The notes below the pieces were generated by a model that saw nothing but the letters and a program-made list of their open reading frames with translations, was not told the origin of the DNA and made no database searches. Below, one piece after another: positions 1-10,993 of a stretch of 64,000 nucleotides of DNA. This stretch comes from Jacaranda mimosifolia (lineage: Eukaryota > Streptophyta > Magnoliopsida > Lamiales > Bignoniaceae). The position numbers and the translations under genes were made by a program. Location of the stretch: NCBI GenBank assembly GCA_018894105.1, contig CM032126.1, forward strand, positions 27,006,391-27,070,390, given 5' to 3'. Numbering within the stretch: position 1 is the first letter of the stretch; every line of letters begins with the position of its first letter.

Positions 1-468
1 TCCTGCTCTCAATCTCAACCTTGACCTGGATCACGCTCTGCACAAGTGATTTGGGTCTCCGAACTTACCACAAGAGCACACGTTAGGCTAGTTAGAAGCA
101 CCCTCAACTAAGGCTCTCCGATGCATAAGTTAGTGTATTGCTGAGGTGATCAAATGAGAGCTCAAAAGTAATGTTAAGAACTTAAGTGAAGATGGGTAAA
201 GATGACATGACCTGGTACTATGTGATTTCCTCATTTTATTGGTATTAAACTGTCCTTATTTGTACGGATCAAGGTGGTGAATTACTATCATCAAATCTAT
301 AATTGATCAACGATTAGCAATCTAGGTCATAACTCGAATCGGGTCGGGTTCCATCAGGTCATGACCTAACCCAAATAAAAAGACCCAGATCATGTCCTGT
401 ATGGGTATTGGCTAAAACCCAAAGGCACGATGGTCTTTTTACCCTGGCTTTATTAATTATTATCATCA
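1..468 (-). repeat. 3' LTR of Tat1 (incomplete)
   Basis: It matches 10355-10786 with scattered differences and small indels. About 60 bases of the outer end lie beyond the window. The inner boundary at 468 is set by an ATCATCA end directly followed by the purine tract (read on the minus strand), the same arrangement as in the plus-strand relative near 58580. Confidence 0.85.
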
Positions 469-486
469 TTAACTCCCCCATTTTCC
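469..486 (-). other. polypurine tract of Tat1
   Basis: Read on the minus strand this is GGAAAATGGGGGAGTTAA, directly before the LTR start TGATG. The plus-strand relative has GGAAGTGGGGGAGTTAA at 58563-58579 in the same place. In LTR retroelements this tract primes plus-strand DNA synthesis. Confidence 0.8.
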
Positions 487-627
487 AAGTGTGTTAGTTT
501 CTTTCTCATCTTGGGATAATGAACCTATACACTATGGGAAGTAGGCTTTGGACAACCTTAGCCATTCGATGGAGCCCTCTTAATCGTAGCCATTGATGCT
601 TCCTCGGGAGATGAACCGTCACCTGTC

Positions 628-635
628 TATAAATA
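628..635 (+). promoter_or_regulatory. TATA box of the antisense gene in Tat1
   Basis: TATAAATA lies about 135 bp before the first ATG (770) of the antisense gene and is followed by a CT-rich leader. Tat2 has TATAAATT at the matching place (58408-58415, minus), with similar sequence just upstream (GAACCGTCAC in both). This conservation between two old, diverged copies suggests a real core promoter pointing against the element's own transcription. Confidence 0.6.
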
Positions 636-769
636 CCTTGGTGTTGCCCCAATACTTCATTTCATCTCTCTATCTCTCTCCTCTTCAGCACACCTCTCTA
701 GATCTTAAACCCAAGCCTCCTGTCCTTTAATCAAGATCTTGATCACTTAGGTCTATACTTTTAATAATA

Positions 770-3283
770 ATGAGCCCGAACTTGAGTTCCTCTTTTGAAA
801 AAACTCACAGCCTTAGTCAGTTGGGGTTGAGTGATAGTGTTTCCCCCTCCCCGGGTTTAGAGAATGTGACCTCTCTTCATCTTGTTCCTTTCACTTGTTC
901 GGCCTCAACCCCAACTCCAATCAATCTGTGGGATCCGATCCCGAAGTGGGCTCACCCTCGGCTAGTCCGTACTCCGCATCGGGGAAAGAACCAGCACAGG
1001 ATCCAGAGGCCGTGGAATATATCCTTGCAACGCCCCCGTGGTTAGTCATCATTCCAAAACTTGGATCTCTTATAGTTTCGGAGGTTAGGTCCAAGTTTTT
1101 CATTCCTCCGGAGTACGAAATCATCTTTCCTAATAAATCGGATCGGATGCATTTGTCCCTAGTTGGCTGCATTACCTTCTTCGTGGGTATGCTAAAGGGG
1201 GTCTGAGATTCCTTATTCCCGATCCCATTGAGAATATCTTGCTAGGCTTAGATATCTACCCAGCCCAACTAATTCCCAATGCGATAAGACGCATTCTTTG
1301 CTTCTTTATCATAATATCTCACTTCGGGGTCAAGCCCTCCTTCACTCACTTCTGGTCTCTTTACTCAATAATGACCTCGACCTCGAACTGGGGAACGTGG
1401 GTTTTATTACCTCACCGCGAGGCCCATGTGCAAATTCCTAGATAAAGTCCCAACTTCCCTAAGTCCTTGGAATGAGCGATTTCTCTTTATTCAAGCTCCA
1501 GCCAATCACCCATGGCAATTCAAGTCTGATTGGAGGCACAATAAGCCTAAGATTTTTGTGTCAGGCGAGGTCACTTGAAGGGAGAACTTTGTTGATTCCC
1601 TAACTAACCATCAATATAAGGTTGGCGAGCTATTGAAAGAAAAGGTTCTCAAGATTGCTGGCCTCTCGCCAGCTAATATCCAAGTTCGCAGAACTCTCAA
1701 TGACGATTCTTGCTGCCATTAATTTCTCTTTTTTCCTTTTTGCTAATCTTCTTAAGCTCGAGGTCTAACCCTTTTCTGTTTTGTTTTAGTCATGTCGAGC
1801 AAGAACTTATGCATTATTAATAAGATGAAGGCTCAAAATGAGGCCTTGATGGCGAAAGCCCAATCCTCTGGGCTTGTGCCAGCCTCAACATCTCCAACCC
1901 GTATCTTGACCTCAAGCCAACCCTTTGGCATACCAGTTTAGCCGATGGACATAGAGCAACCACTTCCTCTCGCTTTGCCCCAAGTCCTTGAGGTCGAGAT
2001 ACACTTCTAGTCCCCGAGCTAGTTCTCGTAGTTGAGGATGCCTTGAAGAGCAAGATAAAAAACGCAAGCATAGCTCCAAGAGCAAGAGCCCTAAGCTCTC
2101 ATCACCTAGCCATTCAAGCAAAAGCCCTTCAGAAAATACATTTAAGGGCAAGGCCTCTAATGGGAGCCATTCAGAGAAAAAACCCCGATCTGAGCCCAAT
2201 CCCGTTCTTGCTTCTCCCTGTGGGCTTGATGTCTATGCACGTTGCGAGGCCCTCCTAAACAAGAGCTAAAAGACTATCAATTTAGAATTTTCTAGTGATT
2301 CTTCACCCCCGACTCTAATCCTAAACTGAAAAATTACAGACCAGAGTTTAGTGCTTCGATCTCAATCCAGGGAAACTTCCCTTGAGCTTTATAAAGGGCT
2401 TAATGACCCTAGATCAAGCCTTGCTTGCCCATGTAAACTTTGCCAAGCTAGAGGAGCATGATGCCCATGCCATGATGCAAGTAAGTTGAGCTCAATAATT
2501 ATTAACTATTAAGTGAATTTTATATCTATGTGAGCTCTTTTCTATTGTGGTTTATTGCTTATCCTTTGTAGGGGATCATTTACATGCACCAACTCACGCT
2601 GTAATGTGCCTATTAGAAGAGTCACTTCATGACCCGCAATAGGGAGGTCATGGAGCTCAAAGAAGCCAAAGAGAAACTAGAAGCCAGTTTAAAATCGACC
2701 CCGTAGTCCATTGATAGCGAGCTCACATCTCACAAGGAAGAGCTTGCGGATTGAGATGGAAGATTCAAGACTTGGAGCAAAAATTAGCCAACGCAAAGAA
2801 GTTCTTGGCCTCCGAGAAGAAGGCCTTATATGATCAAGGTTGTTCCAAAGGTCGGGAAATTTTCAAGAACTCCTATGAGTTCCAGGAGTTGATCAAAAGC
2901 ATGAGGTTGGAGAGAGCTCGAGCCTTCAAGAAATCTAGCACTTTCAAGTCCCTGGTCGAGGAAAAGGATGCAGAATACGCTTTTATGGGTTTCATAAAGT
3001 GCCAAGCTCAACTGAAGAAGTTGGGCGGGATCGTTGAGAGGTTTGACTTGAAAAAGCTGGACCCTACCTAAGATGCCGATCTTAAGGACTATCTAATTAG
3101 TGATCTCGTTGAGGAGGAAAAAGCTGAGGGTTCGCTTTCGTCACTCAGGAGGTCAACCAAATAATAATTGAAGAAGGCAAGATCTACTTCGAGGGTCCTA
3201 CGGTGACGGTTGGGGACCTAAAGAGACTACTGCTAAAGCTAAGGGTTCAACATAGTGAGATCGAGCCCATTTTTTTGGACTAA
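770..3283 (+). pseudogene. antisense additional ORF of Tat1 (putative gypsy-type transposon protein, spliced)
   Basis: This open frame runs opposite to gag-pol and is broken into several frames. Blocks shared with Tat2 (55800-58273, minus): a Ser/Pro-rich N-terminus after ATG 770; a block with IFPNKSDRMHL (895-1206); a block with YPAQLIPNAIRRIL and FTHFWSLYS (1207-1445), which resembles the plant family called putative gypsy type transposon (Pfam Transposase_28 by memory); a Ser-rich linker restarting after an acceptor at 1789; and a helical, Lys/Glu-rich tail (2751-3071 and on to 3283). A one-base loss near 1195-1205 and a stop at 3069-3071 break it. An intron lies at 2481-2571. Function is not known; antisense extra ORFs are reported in Tat elements. 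Confidence 0.65.
2481..2571 (+). other. predicted intron in the Tat1 antisense gene
   Basis: The donor is CAA|GTAAGTTGAG and the acceptor CTTTGTAG|GGGATCA, giving a 91 bp, T-rich intron. Tat2 has the same exon ends, with a GC-AG intron of about 85 bp at 56482-56566 on the minus strand. Intron sequences have drifted while both flanking exons remain alignable. Confidence 0.6.
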
Positions 3284-3479
3284 ACCTTTGGGTCCATGTT
3301 TGCTACCTGGGTTTGAGATCCTTTTGACTCTTTACTTTTGTATTGTGAACTCGAACCACGAATCTAATGTAATCAGGATTTGATTCAATGAAGTATGGTA
3401 GTTTTTTCGCCATTCTTTTGAAGTATTTGAGTTCTTTCATAATTCTTTTGAACAAGTACTTGGGCTCTTTCACAATTCA

Positions 3480-4560
3480 CTTAAAATCCTACCCAGATTT
3501 GAGATAAAGATCGTGCTAAGATCTTGTGGGATCTCGATCCCAAGCCTTAAGATCTCCTTGAGTTAGAGATCTTGTGCATATCATATAAGATCTCGATCTC
3601 GTGATCGGGATCCCTTTGAGTTAAAGATCTTGCTCAAATCTTGTAGGATCTTGATCTCATGATCCGGGATCTCCTTGAGTTAAAGGTCTTATTCAAATTG
3701 TATAAGATCTCGATCCCATGACCCGAGATCTCCTTAAGTTAAAGATCTTGCTTAGATCGTTTAAGACCTCGATCCCATGACTTGGGATCTCCTTGAGTTA
3801 AAGATCTTGCTCAGATCTTGTAGGATCTCAATCCCATGACCCGAGATCTCCTTAAGTTAATGATCCTGCTCAAATCTTGCAGGATCTCGATCACGTGGTC
3901 CAGGATCTCCTTGAGTTAAGGATCTTGCTCAGATCTTGTAGTATCTCGATCCCGTGACCCAGGATCTTCTTGAGTTAAAGATCTTACTCAAATCGTATAA
4001 GGTCTCAATCCCATAACCTAGGATCTCCTTAAGTTAATAATCTTGCTCAGATCGTGTAAGATCTCGATCCCGTGATCTGAGATCCCCTTAACTTAAGGAT
4101 CTTGCTCAGATCCTATAAGATCTTGATCCTGTGACCTGGGATCTCCTTTAGTTAAGAATACTGCTTAGATGTTGTAGGATCTCGATCCTGTAGTCTGGGA
4201 TCTCCTTGAGTTAATTATCCTACTTAGATCTTGTAGGATCTCAATCCCATGTCCGGGATCTCCTTAAGTTAATGATCCTACTCAGATCTTATAGGATCTC
4301 GACCCCATGGCTCGAGATCTCCTTGAGTTAAGGATCTTGCTCAGATCTTGTAGGATCTCGATCCATGGCCCGGGATCTCCTTAAGTTAAAGATCTTGCTC
4401 ATATCGTGTAAGATCTCGATCCCGTGACCCGGGATCTCCTTAAGTTAAAGATCATGCCCAGATCATTTAAGATCTCGATCCCATGACCAGGGATCTCCTT
4501 AAGTTAAAGATCTTGCGCAGATCTTGTGGGATTTCGATCCCAAGTCCTTCGAGATTTCTT
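3480..4560. repeat. tandem array of about 59 bp units in Tat1 (about 17 copies)
   Basis: A phrase of the form ATCTCCTTGAGTTAAAG recurs every 58-60 bases from about 3551 to 4496, with AGATCTCGATCCC between. Units vary by scattered substitutions. Many contain GATCCCG, a short loop, then CGGGATC, which could fold as a hairpin. Reverse-complemented, the unit aligns with the Tat2 array (55155-55585) along its length. The position between integrase and the antisense gene matches the repeat-prone 3' region known in Tat/Ogre elements. Confidence 0.9.
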
Positions 4561-4744
4561 CACCTAAACGGGACAGAGGTGATCCCTTGAATCTGTTAGA
4601 TTGGGGCAGGACAAATAATATCAAACAAAAAAGAAGTTCTTGCGATTAAACAAAAAAGAAATTCACATGATTTAACTATGCATCACAAAGAGTACCAGCC
4701 ATACATTAGCTTTTAAAAAATTAACTCCAATCTTAAACATAGAA

Positions 4745-6060
4745 TTTTTTCATATTCTGCACATTCCATGACCTCGACAGTTCCTTCCCTTAGTATCCTT
4801 TAGCCTGTATGATCCCTGTCTGGTTATCTTGACCACTTGGTAAGGTCCTTCCAAATTTGGGTCTAACTTCCCAACATGCTTCGAGACCTCAACCTTTTTT
4901 AGGGCCCAATCTCCCACCTGGAAGCTTCTCTATTGAACTTTCTTATTGTAGTGCCTTGCTATAACATTTTTGTATTCTTGGATCTTGACATAGGCTCAGT
5001 CTCTCTTTTCTTCAATTATCTCTACCTGGAACTCCCACGCCTCACTGTTAACTCCTAGGTCATACTCTAATACCCGCCTGGTGGGTTCACCTATTTCCGT
5101 TGGGATCACGGCCTACGCTCTATACACCAAGCAGCATGAGGTCTTACCAGTTACTTCCTTAGGAGTAGTGCGAAGCGCCCATAAAACTCCTTGGAGCTTA
5201 TCAGCCCAGCCTCATTTTGCCTCAGTCGAGTGAGCCTTGAGGCCCTTTAAGAGGTCATGATTAGTTACCTCTGTCTGGCCATTCGCCTTTGAGTTCCCCA
5301 TGGACATGAATCGTTATTTAATCTTCAGCTCCTTACACCACCTTGTATCTTTTTCCCTTGAAATTGAGTTCCATTATCAGAAATTAAGACCCTAGGATCC
5401 CGAACCTACATATAATATTCTTCCAAAGAAAGTTGATGACCTCATTCTCGGTGACCTTCACTGATGCCTCTGCCTCTACCCATTTACTGAAATACTCCAC
5501 TGCAACTATAACAATTTTTTTCTAGCCTATTGTCGGCGAGAAAGAGCCTAATATGTCAATTTCCCATTGGTCAAATGGACATGACACGAAAATTGATTCC
5601 ATTCGTTCAGCGGGTCGATGGGACAAGTTGGCATAGAACTGGCATCTTTCATATTTTTTGACAAAGGCTGCCACATTTTGATTCATGGCGAAGTAAAAGT
5701 AATCCTGCCTAGGTGTCTTGAGGGCTAAGGACCTCCCTCTTGAGTGATTTCCACAGCTTCTCTCGTGGATTTCCCTCATCACGTAATGAGCCTTCTCGGG
5801 TCCCAAATGTTTTAGCAGCAGTCCTTCAATAAACCTCATATACAGTTCCCTATTAACTATAGCAAACCGGTTTGCTTGGAAGGTTATTCTCCTTGCTTCC
5901 TTCAGGTCTTCTAGAAAGATCTCGTCTGCTAGGTATCGGATCAGGTAATCTTTCCGAGTTATCCCTATCTCTGTCCGCATTATCGCCTCTTTTTCAAAAG
6001 CATCATTCTCCAACTCAGAACGTTCAGCTATCAGCAGAATTCTAGATGCACTCCGAGTAT
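4745..6060 (-). pseudogene. integrase region of Tat1
   Basis: The open part at 5522-6060 carries a His-Cys zinc-binding region (EIHERSCGNH, then KKYERCQFY) and the start of the catalytic core (FDQWEIDILG). Below 5520 the core and C-terminal domain remain recognisable, for example translated matches to YFSKWVEAEA and HVGKLDPN, but many stops and frame changes interrupt them. Integrase would insert the cDNA into the host chromosome; this copy cannot make it. Confidence 0.8.
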
Positions 6061-6450
6061 TTTTAGTTGAACTACCAAACTTAGCTAAAGCATTAGCCCT
6101 CTCATTCTCCTCCTTTGGGATTTGTTGCACTTGGAAGAATACAAATCTTGATATGAGTTACTTCACCTTTTTTAGGTATTCTGTCATAGATTTTTCTTGA
6201 GTCTCAAATGTTCCCTCAATTTGGAGCGCCACCAGCTGTGAATCAGTATAAACATTTAACTTTTCTATGTTCATGTGCTTAGTTACTTTTAATCTAATGA
6301 TCATTGCCTCATACTCGGCCTCATTATTACTGACCCCATAGGTTAACTTTACTGCAAACTCAAATTTCACAGACTCGGGTCTTTTAAAGAAAATACCGGC
6401 TCCTCCTTTCTGGGAAGTAGCCGACCCATCAACATGCATTATCTAAGTTT
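6061..6450 (-). pseudogene. second, archaeal-type RNase H domain of Tat1
   Basis: MHVDGSATSQ (start 6439), NNEAEYEAM and VYTDSQLVALQ give the Asp-Glu-Asp order of RNase H, followed by ERANALAKF near 6100. It lies between the retroviral RNase H and integrase. Such a dual RNase H layout is established for the plant Tat lineage. A frame break around 6131-6157 splits the domain. Confidence 0.75.
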
Positions 6451-6984
6451 CTTTGTTAGGTTCAGGGTCTTGTTCAGCCATCTCGACCACGAAGTCTACC
6501 AGGACCTCTACATTTATGGAGCTCCTGCTCTGATACTCCAGGTCGAACTCCCCCAGTTCTACTGCCTACTTAACCAACCTCCCAGAAACATCCGACTTGG
6601 CAAGAACCTATTTTAAAGGATGGTTAGTCAAGATAATAATTTTATGAGATTGGAAATAGGGCCTCAATATTTTTGTTGTCACCACAACAGCTAGGGACAA
6701 CTTTTCAACCTCCAAGTAACACCTTGCTCATATAGTAAATTTATTTCTGAACCATGTTCTCCTCCCGAATCAATACAAAGCTCACTGCACGCTCTAAAGT
6801 TGCCAAATACAAGTACATGGGGCTCCTCAAAAATAGGCTTTACTAACAAAGGTGGTGAGGCCATATACACCTTGAGGTCTTGAAATGATTTTTTGCACTC
6901 CTCTTCGCACTAGAAGTTCCTCATGTTCCTTAAGACCTTGAAGAAAGGTAAGCTCTTATCCGCTGAACTCAAAATGAACCAGTT
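6451..6984 (-). pseudogene. first RNase H domain of Tat1 (degraded)
   Basis: No long open frame is left. Alignment by position with Tat2 (52879-53337) and fragments such as SVLVREEN-like and LYLATLE-like translations mark the RNase H that follows RT in all Gypsy elements. Several stops are present. Confidence 0.55.
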
Positions 6985-7860
6985 TTAAGATGTTATCCTT
7001 CCAGTTAGTTTCTGCACATCCTTCACAAACTTAGGCGAGCTTATATCCATTATTGCTTTGATCTTTTCGGGGTTAGCTTTTATTCTACGCTCACTAAACA
7101 AGTATCCTAAGAACTTTCCGCCCTTGACCCTGAAGGTGCACTTTGCCGGGTTAAGCTTCATCCTATATTTCTTCATGACAGCAAAAGTTTCTTCCAAATG
7201 CACCAAGTGCTCGAGTTCATTCAAGCTCTTAACCAGCATATCATCAACATAGACCTCCATACTTACCCCAATCAGGTCTTTAAACATTTTGTTCCGTAGC
7301 GTCTAGTAGGTTGCCCCCACATTCTTTAACTCGAAGGGCATGACATTGTAACAGAATATCTCTTTTTCAGTGACGAAGGTTGTCTTATCCCTGTCTTCCT
7401 CTGCCATGAAGATCTGATGATAACCCTAGAAGGTATCCAGCATGCTAAAAAGAGCATATCCAGCAATTGAATCTACTAAGATGTCGATCCAGGGCAAGGG
7501 GTAGAGGTCTTTAGGATAGGCTTTGTTCATATCTGAATAGTCTGTGCATATTCTCCATCTCCCTTCTATTTTCGGTACAACCAGCACATTGAAAAGCAAT
7601 TTTGTGAACTGGATCTCAACAACGAATCCCACCTCTCCAAAAGTTTGTTGACCTCCTCCTCTATGATCTGATTCTTCATTGCCTCATAATTCTTTTTCTT
7701 CTGTTGGACATGTCTTATCTAAGGGGTCTATTCCTTCAAAATCCGAGGGCTTCCATGCGAAGACATCCGTGTTCTTTCTCAAGAACTTAATGGAGAAGAG
7801 TCCCAGCTCATGAGCCATTTGGGTTCCAATCCGTGTGACCTTACTCAGGTCCCCTTGTAT
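6985..7860 (-). pseudogene. reverse transcriptase of Tat1
   Basis: The catalytic YVDD box is at 7240-7251, in a segment running MEVYVDDMLVKSLNE. Upstream come KIEGRWRICTDYSDMNKAYPKD (about 7500-7580) and FAWKPSDFEGIDP (about 7720-7760). Stops at about 7288-7425 and 7633-7683 split it. Family knowledge: this domain copies the element RNA into DNA. Confidence 0.85.
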
Positions 7861-8490
7861 TAACTCGATCTCCTTGAACCCTCCTACTGGTTCTATTATG
7901 CATTTTTCTACCCACATATTTTTGTTCTCTTCTTGAGGGTTCAAGTTTGCAATGTCATCAACTGAAGAAACAATCGCTTTCTTCCCTTTTAACCCCGAGC
8001 TCTCTCCCTTAGACCTTAAACTCTCTATCTTGAGCTTCTTTTTTAGAGACACGTGATAGCTCTCTCTTGCTTCATTCTGATCACAGTACACCTCGCCCAC
8101 TCCCCATTTTGTCAAGAATTTGATTTTCAAATGAAAGGTCGACACTACTGCTTAGAATTAGTTCGGCCCAGGTCTTCCCAAGACCACATTATATGCAAAT
8201 GGGGCATCTACGGAGATTAGGAGATCAATAGTCCCCACTGGCATGACCTCAGCCCCTCCAAATCCTGTTAAGGGTGTGTAAACTAGCGTGATCTTTGTGA
8301 GCGTGAACTTTATCTTTTTCAAGACCTCCAAAAATATTATATCCACGAATCTCCCATTGTCCACCAAAACCTTATGCATAGAGAAATTGGCTATGTCTAT
8401 TGTGATGACCATGGGGTCATTTTGTGGTTGAGAGTCCTTGCCATCAAAGGTAATAGTAAACTGATCAGCAACACTCAATACTAGATTCAT
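7861..8490 (-). pseudogene. aspartic protease and linker of Tat1
   Basis: The retropepsin-like segment reads DIANFSMHKVLVDNGRF; the active-site triad expected as DSG is DNG here (8353-8361, followed by RF), while Tat2 keeps DSGSS. The LGRPGPN motif follows near 8160, then a linker with RESYHVSLK. The altered loop and a stop at about 8155 show decay. The protease would cleave the Gag-Pol polyprotein. Confidence 0.75.
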
Positions 8491-8519
8491 TTTCCCCTAA
8501 CTTACCTAGTTCCTTATGG

Positions 8520-10230
8520 AACTGACATGCTTTTTTCTCGCACTATAGGAGTCTCCCAAGGTTAGACCCCCTGCTATCATGTATATGACCTCTCTTCTTG
8601 GCAAATTATCTCCTATAGGGTCATTTGCAACTTTCTTGGCCTTTTTCTCTCTACTACGGACCTGTTTGGGGATCGATTCCTCTTTTTCTCATGTTCCCCT
8701 TCGGGCTCTTGCGCCTTGGATTTGCCTTTCCTAGCAATAAATTCCTTCAAGTAACCTTGCCTAATGAGCCTTTCAACTTTATCTTTCAACTGAATACAAT
8801 CTTCTATGTCATGTCCTCGATCTTTATGAAAACAACAATATTTGTTAGAGTTTCGTCTTGCTGGTGTATCTCGCATCTTCCTCGGCCACTGCAATATCTT
8901 AGACCCCTCAATGGCCATAAGCACACGGTACCTTATGGTGTTAAGTGGGGCATAATGGTTGTATTTTTGAGGTAGGTAACGATGATGATCTTTTTCAGAT
9001 CGAGATTTGTGAGGTCTTTGATCTTTTTCAGGTTTTCGTGGGGCATTTTTGGTCCACTTGTGGTCCTTCATGGAGTTAATTTTTTCCTCATGGATGTAAC
9101 GCTAAACCATCTCCATCAGTTATTCCACATCTTCAAGGGGTTCCCTAGCGAGAGCTAAAGCTAGAGGTCCTTTCTTGAGCCCATGGATGAGGATACTTGT
9201 GATCATATCAATATGCAAATCTTGCACCTCAAACATCTGGTTGTTGAACCTGCTAATGCCCTCAAGGTCTCACCTTCTTTCTGCTGTATGGTGAAGAAAT
9301 AATAGAGGACCTTGTAGACTTTTTTTTACTGACAAACTAGTACAAGAATTTCCTTATGAGCTGATCATATAACATAATCATTCGGGAACCTGCCCCATAA
9401 ACTATTCCTGAGCTCTTCTACTCAGTGTTGTCACAAAGATCCTAGAGCTCATAGCATCGGACTGTCCATACAAGTTCATTATATTCTCAAAAGCAGTTAC
9501 ATGTTCCTACAGGTCCTTGTTTCCATCATATTTTGGCAAATCTGGGAGCTTAAAGTATGAAGCCACTGACTCAGCCAATATTTCAGTGGAAAATGGCGAG
9601 TTCTTCTTCTACAATGTTGAGGTCCCTTTCTTCTTGAGTTTATCTATCTTTCTACTCAATTGTTCAACCTGGTCACTGATCTCATTGACTTCTTCCCTCG
9701 AAAGTGACGATTGTGGTCTTTTATGAGCAAGTTTATCCCAATTCAGTGTTAGCGATTCCAACCTTGACACTTTCTCTCTTCTATAAATGTTAGGCGGGTA
9801 ACTCGATTGTCGAGCAGCTTTGCTCCTTACCTCATCCAAATTCGCCATTTCCTCTCCTCTCGAAATCTTTAAACCTTGCATTCCTATGGCCAACAAGGGA
9901 CCTGTTCTCCTATCTTGGAACAAGGGTCAGTTCACCGGCATCAGGGTCACCTTAATGGGAGCTACTGCTGCTACTCGGGCTCTACATTCATGCTCATCCC
10001 AGAACCTTTGACTCATATCAAAAACCAACCGCTCCAGATCCCCCTACTAAACTGCACTATTTGAGCTCCATTGGGGTCTTGTGCCAATGTCCCTTGTCCC
10101 ATATCTGCTTGAGTGTTTTGAGATATAACAATGGCGAGTGGCATGGGGGATGCGGGTCAGATGGGTGGTGATAGGGATATAAATGATATGGGGATAGGAA
10201 TGTCCATAGTCCTTCCCAAAGTTCTGCCTA
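8520..10230 (-). pseudogene. gag of Tat1
   Basis: Two open pieces remain. 9609-9923 is a charged N-terminal part (EEVNEISDQVEQLSRKIDKL). 8613-9071 is a C-terminal part with CCFHKDRGHDIEDC followed by QLKDKVERLIRQGYLKEF, a Cys/His knuckle typical of Tat gag. The retrotransposon gag core between them (9072-9608) is present but full of stops. Gag would form the particle that packages element RNA. Confidence 0.8.
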
Positions 10231-10271
10231 TAACTAACCGTTCGCTCTTGCTATAGGTGAATTAAATAAGA

Positions 10272-10290
10272 GTTCCCACAGACGGCGCCA
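10272..10290 (-). other. primer-binding site of Tat1
   Basis: On the minus strand the sequence two bases inside the 5' LTR begins TGGCGCCGTCTGTGGGAAC. It starts with TGG, the complement of a tRNA CCA end, at the usual place. The exact tRNA was not resolved. Confidence 0.8.
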
Positions 10291-10292
10291 AT

Positions 10293-10786
10293 TGATGCGA
10301 CTCAGGATCTTGACCTTGAACTCAATTTCCCAAATAGACCTTGCTATCAACCTCTACCTTGACCCGGATCACACTCCACACAAGTGATTTGCTTCTCCGA
10401 CTTGACCACAAGAGCACACGTTAGGCTAGCTGAGATCGCCCTCAACTAAGGTCCGTCGATGCATAAGTTAGTGTATTGCTAAAGTGATCAAATAAGAGCT
10501 CAAAAGCAATGTTAAGAACTTAAGTGAAGATTGGTAAAGATGACATGACTTGGTACTGTGTGATTTTTCCATTTTATAAGTATTGAACTATCTTTGTTTG
10601 TACAGATCAAGGTGGTGGATTACTGTCCATCAGATCCATAATTGATAACGATCAGCAATTTGGGTCATAGCCCGAATTGGTTCGGGTCATGATGCGGATC
10701 CTGTCTTGTATCACTATATGGGTATTTTGGCTAAACCTAAGGGCACCATGGTCTTTTTGACTCTAGCTTTATTAATTATTATCATA
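10293..10786 (-). repeat. 5' LTR of Tat1
   Basis: The LTR is 494 bp. It starts TGATGC on the plus strand next to the primer-binding site and ends ATCATA, probably a mutated CA end (the left copy ends ATCATCA). It resembles 1-468, and the Tat2 LTRs more distantly when reverse-complemented. Confidence 0.85.
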
Positions 10787-10993
10787 GTTAATTTTGCATT
10801 GATGGTTGTCATCAAAATTATTTATTGAACAATGATTTATTACTTTTGTGTATTTGGAGTAATTATGGACTTGATAAGTTTTAAAGTTATTATGTTTCTT
10901 ACTTTTTTAAACCTTAATGATTAAGTAGAATTATAGATATTATTGGTAGATCTAATTTCTATTCAATTATAAAATTAGAATTTATAAATATAA
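10787..10993. other. short AT-rich spacer between Tat1 and a Copia element
   Basis: No coding potential is seen. It probably belongs to the older element or host DNA that received both insertions. Its continuation right of the Copia element is 12766-12981. Confidence 0.4.

Larger units (their letters stand above)
1..10786 (-). mobile_element. Tat-lineage Ty3/Gypsy retrotransposon (Tat1), left LTR truncated by window edge
   Basis: Two direct repeats about 10 kb apart (1-468 and 10293-10786) flank a minus-strand gag-protease-RT-RNaseH-integrase series in Gypsy order. A primer-binding site lies inside the right LTR and a purine-rich tract inside the left one. Two RNase H domains in a row and an extra antisense gene between pol and the 3' LTR are known traits of the plant Tat lineage. 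All coding parts contain stops or frameshifts, so the element is dead. The second flank lies outside the window, so the target-site duplication cannot be tested. A related element lies in the opposite orientation at 48877-59098. Confidence 0.9.

Noticed and set aside
3480..4560. CRISPR-like look of the regular array
   Set aside because: The whole 59 bp unit is repeated with drift, without unique spacers, inside a plant retrotransposon.
10787..10791. Target-site duplication for Tat1
   Set aside because: The other flank is outside the window, so it cannot be tested.
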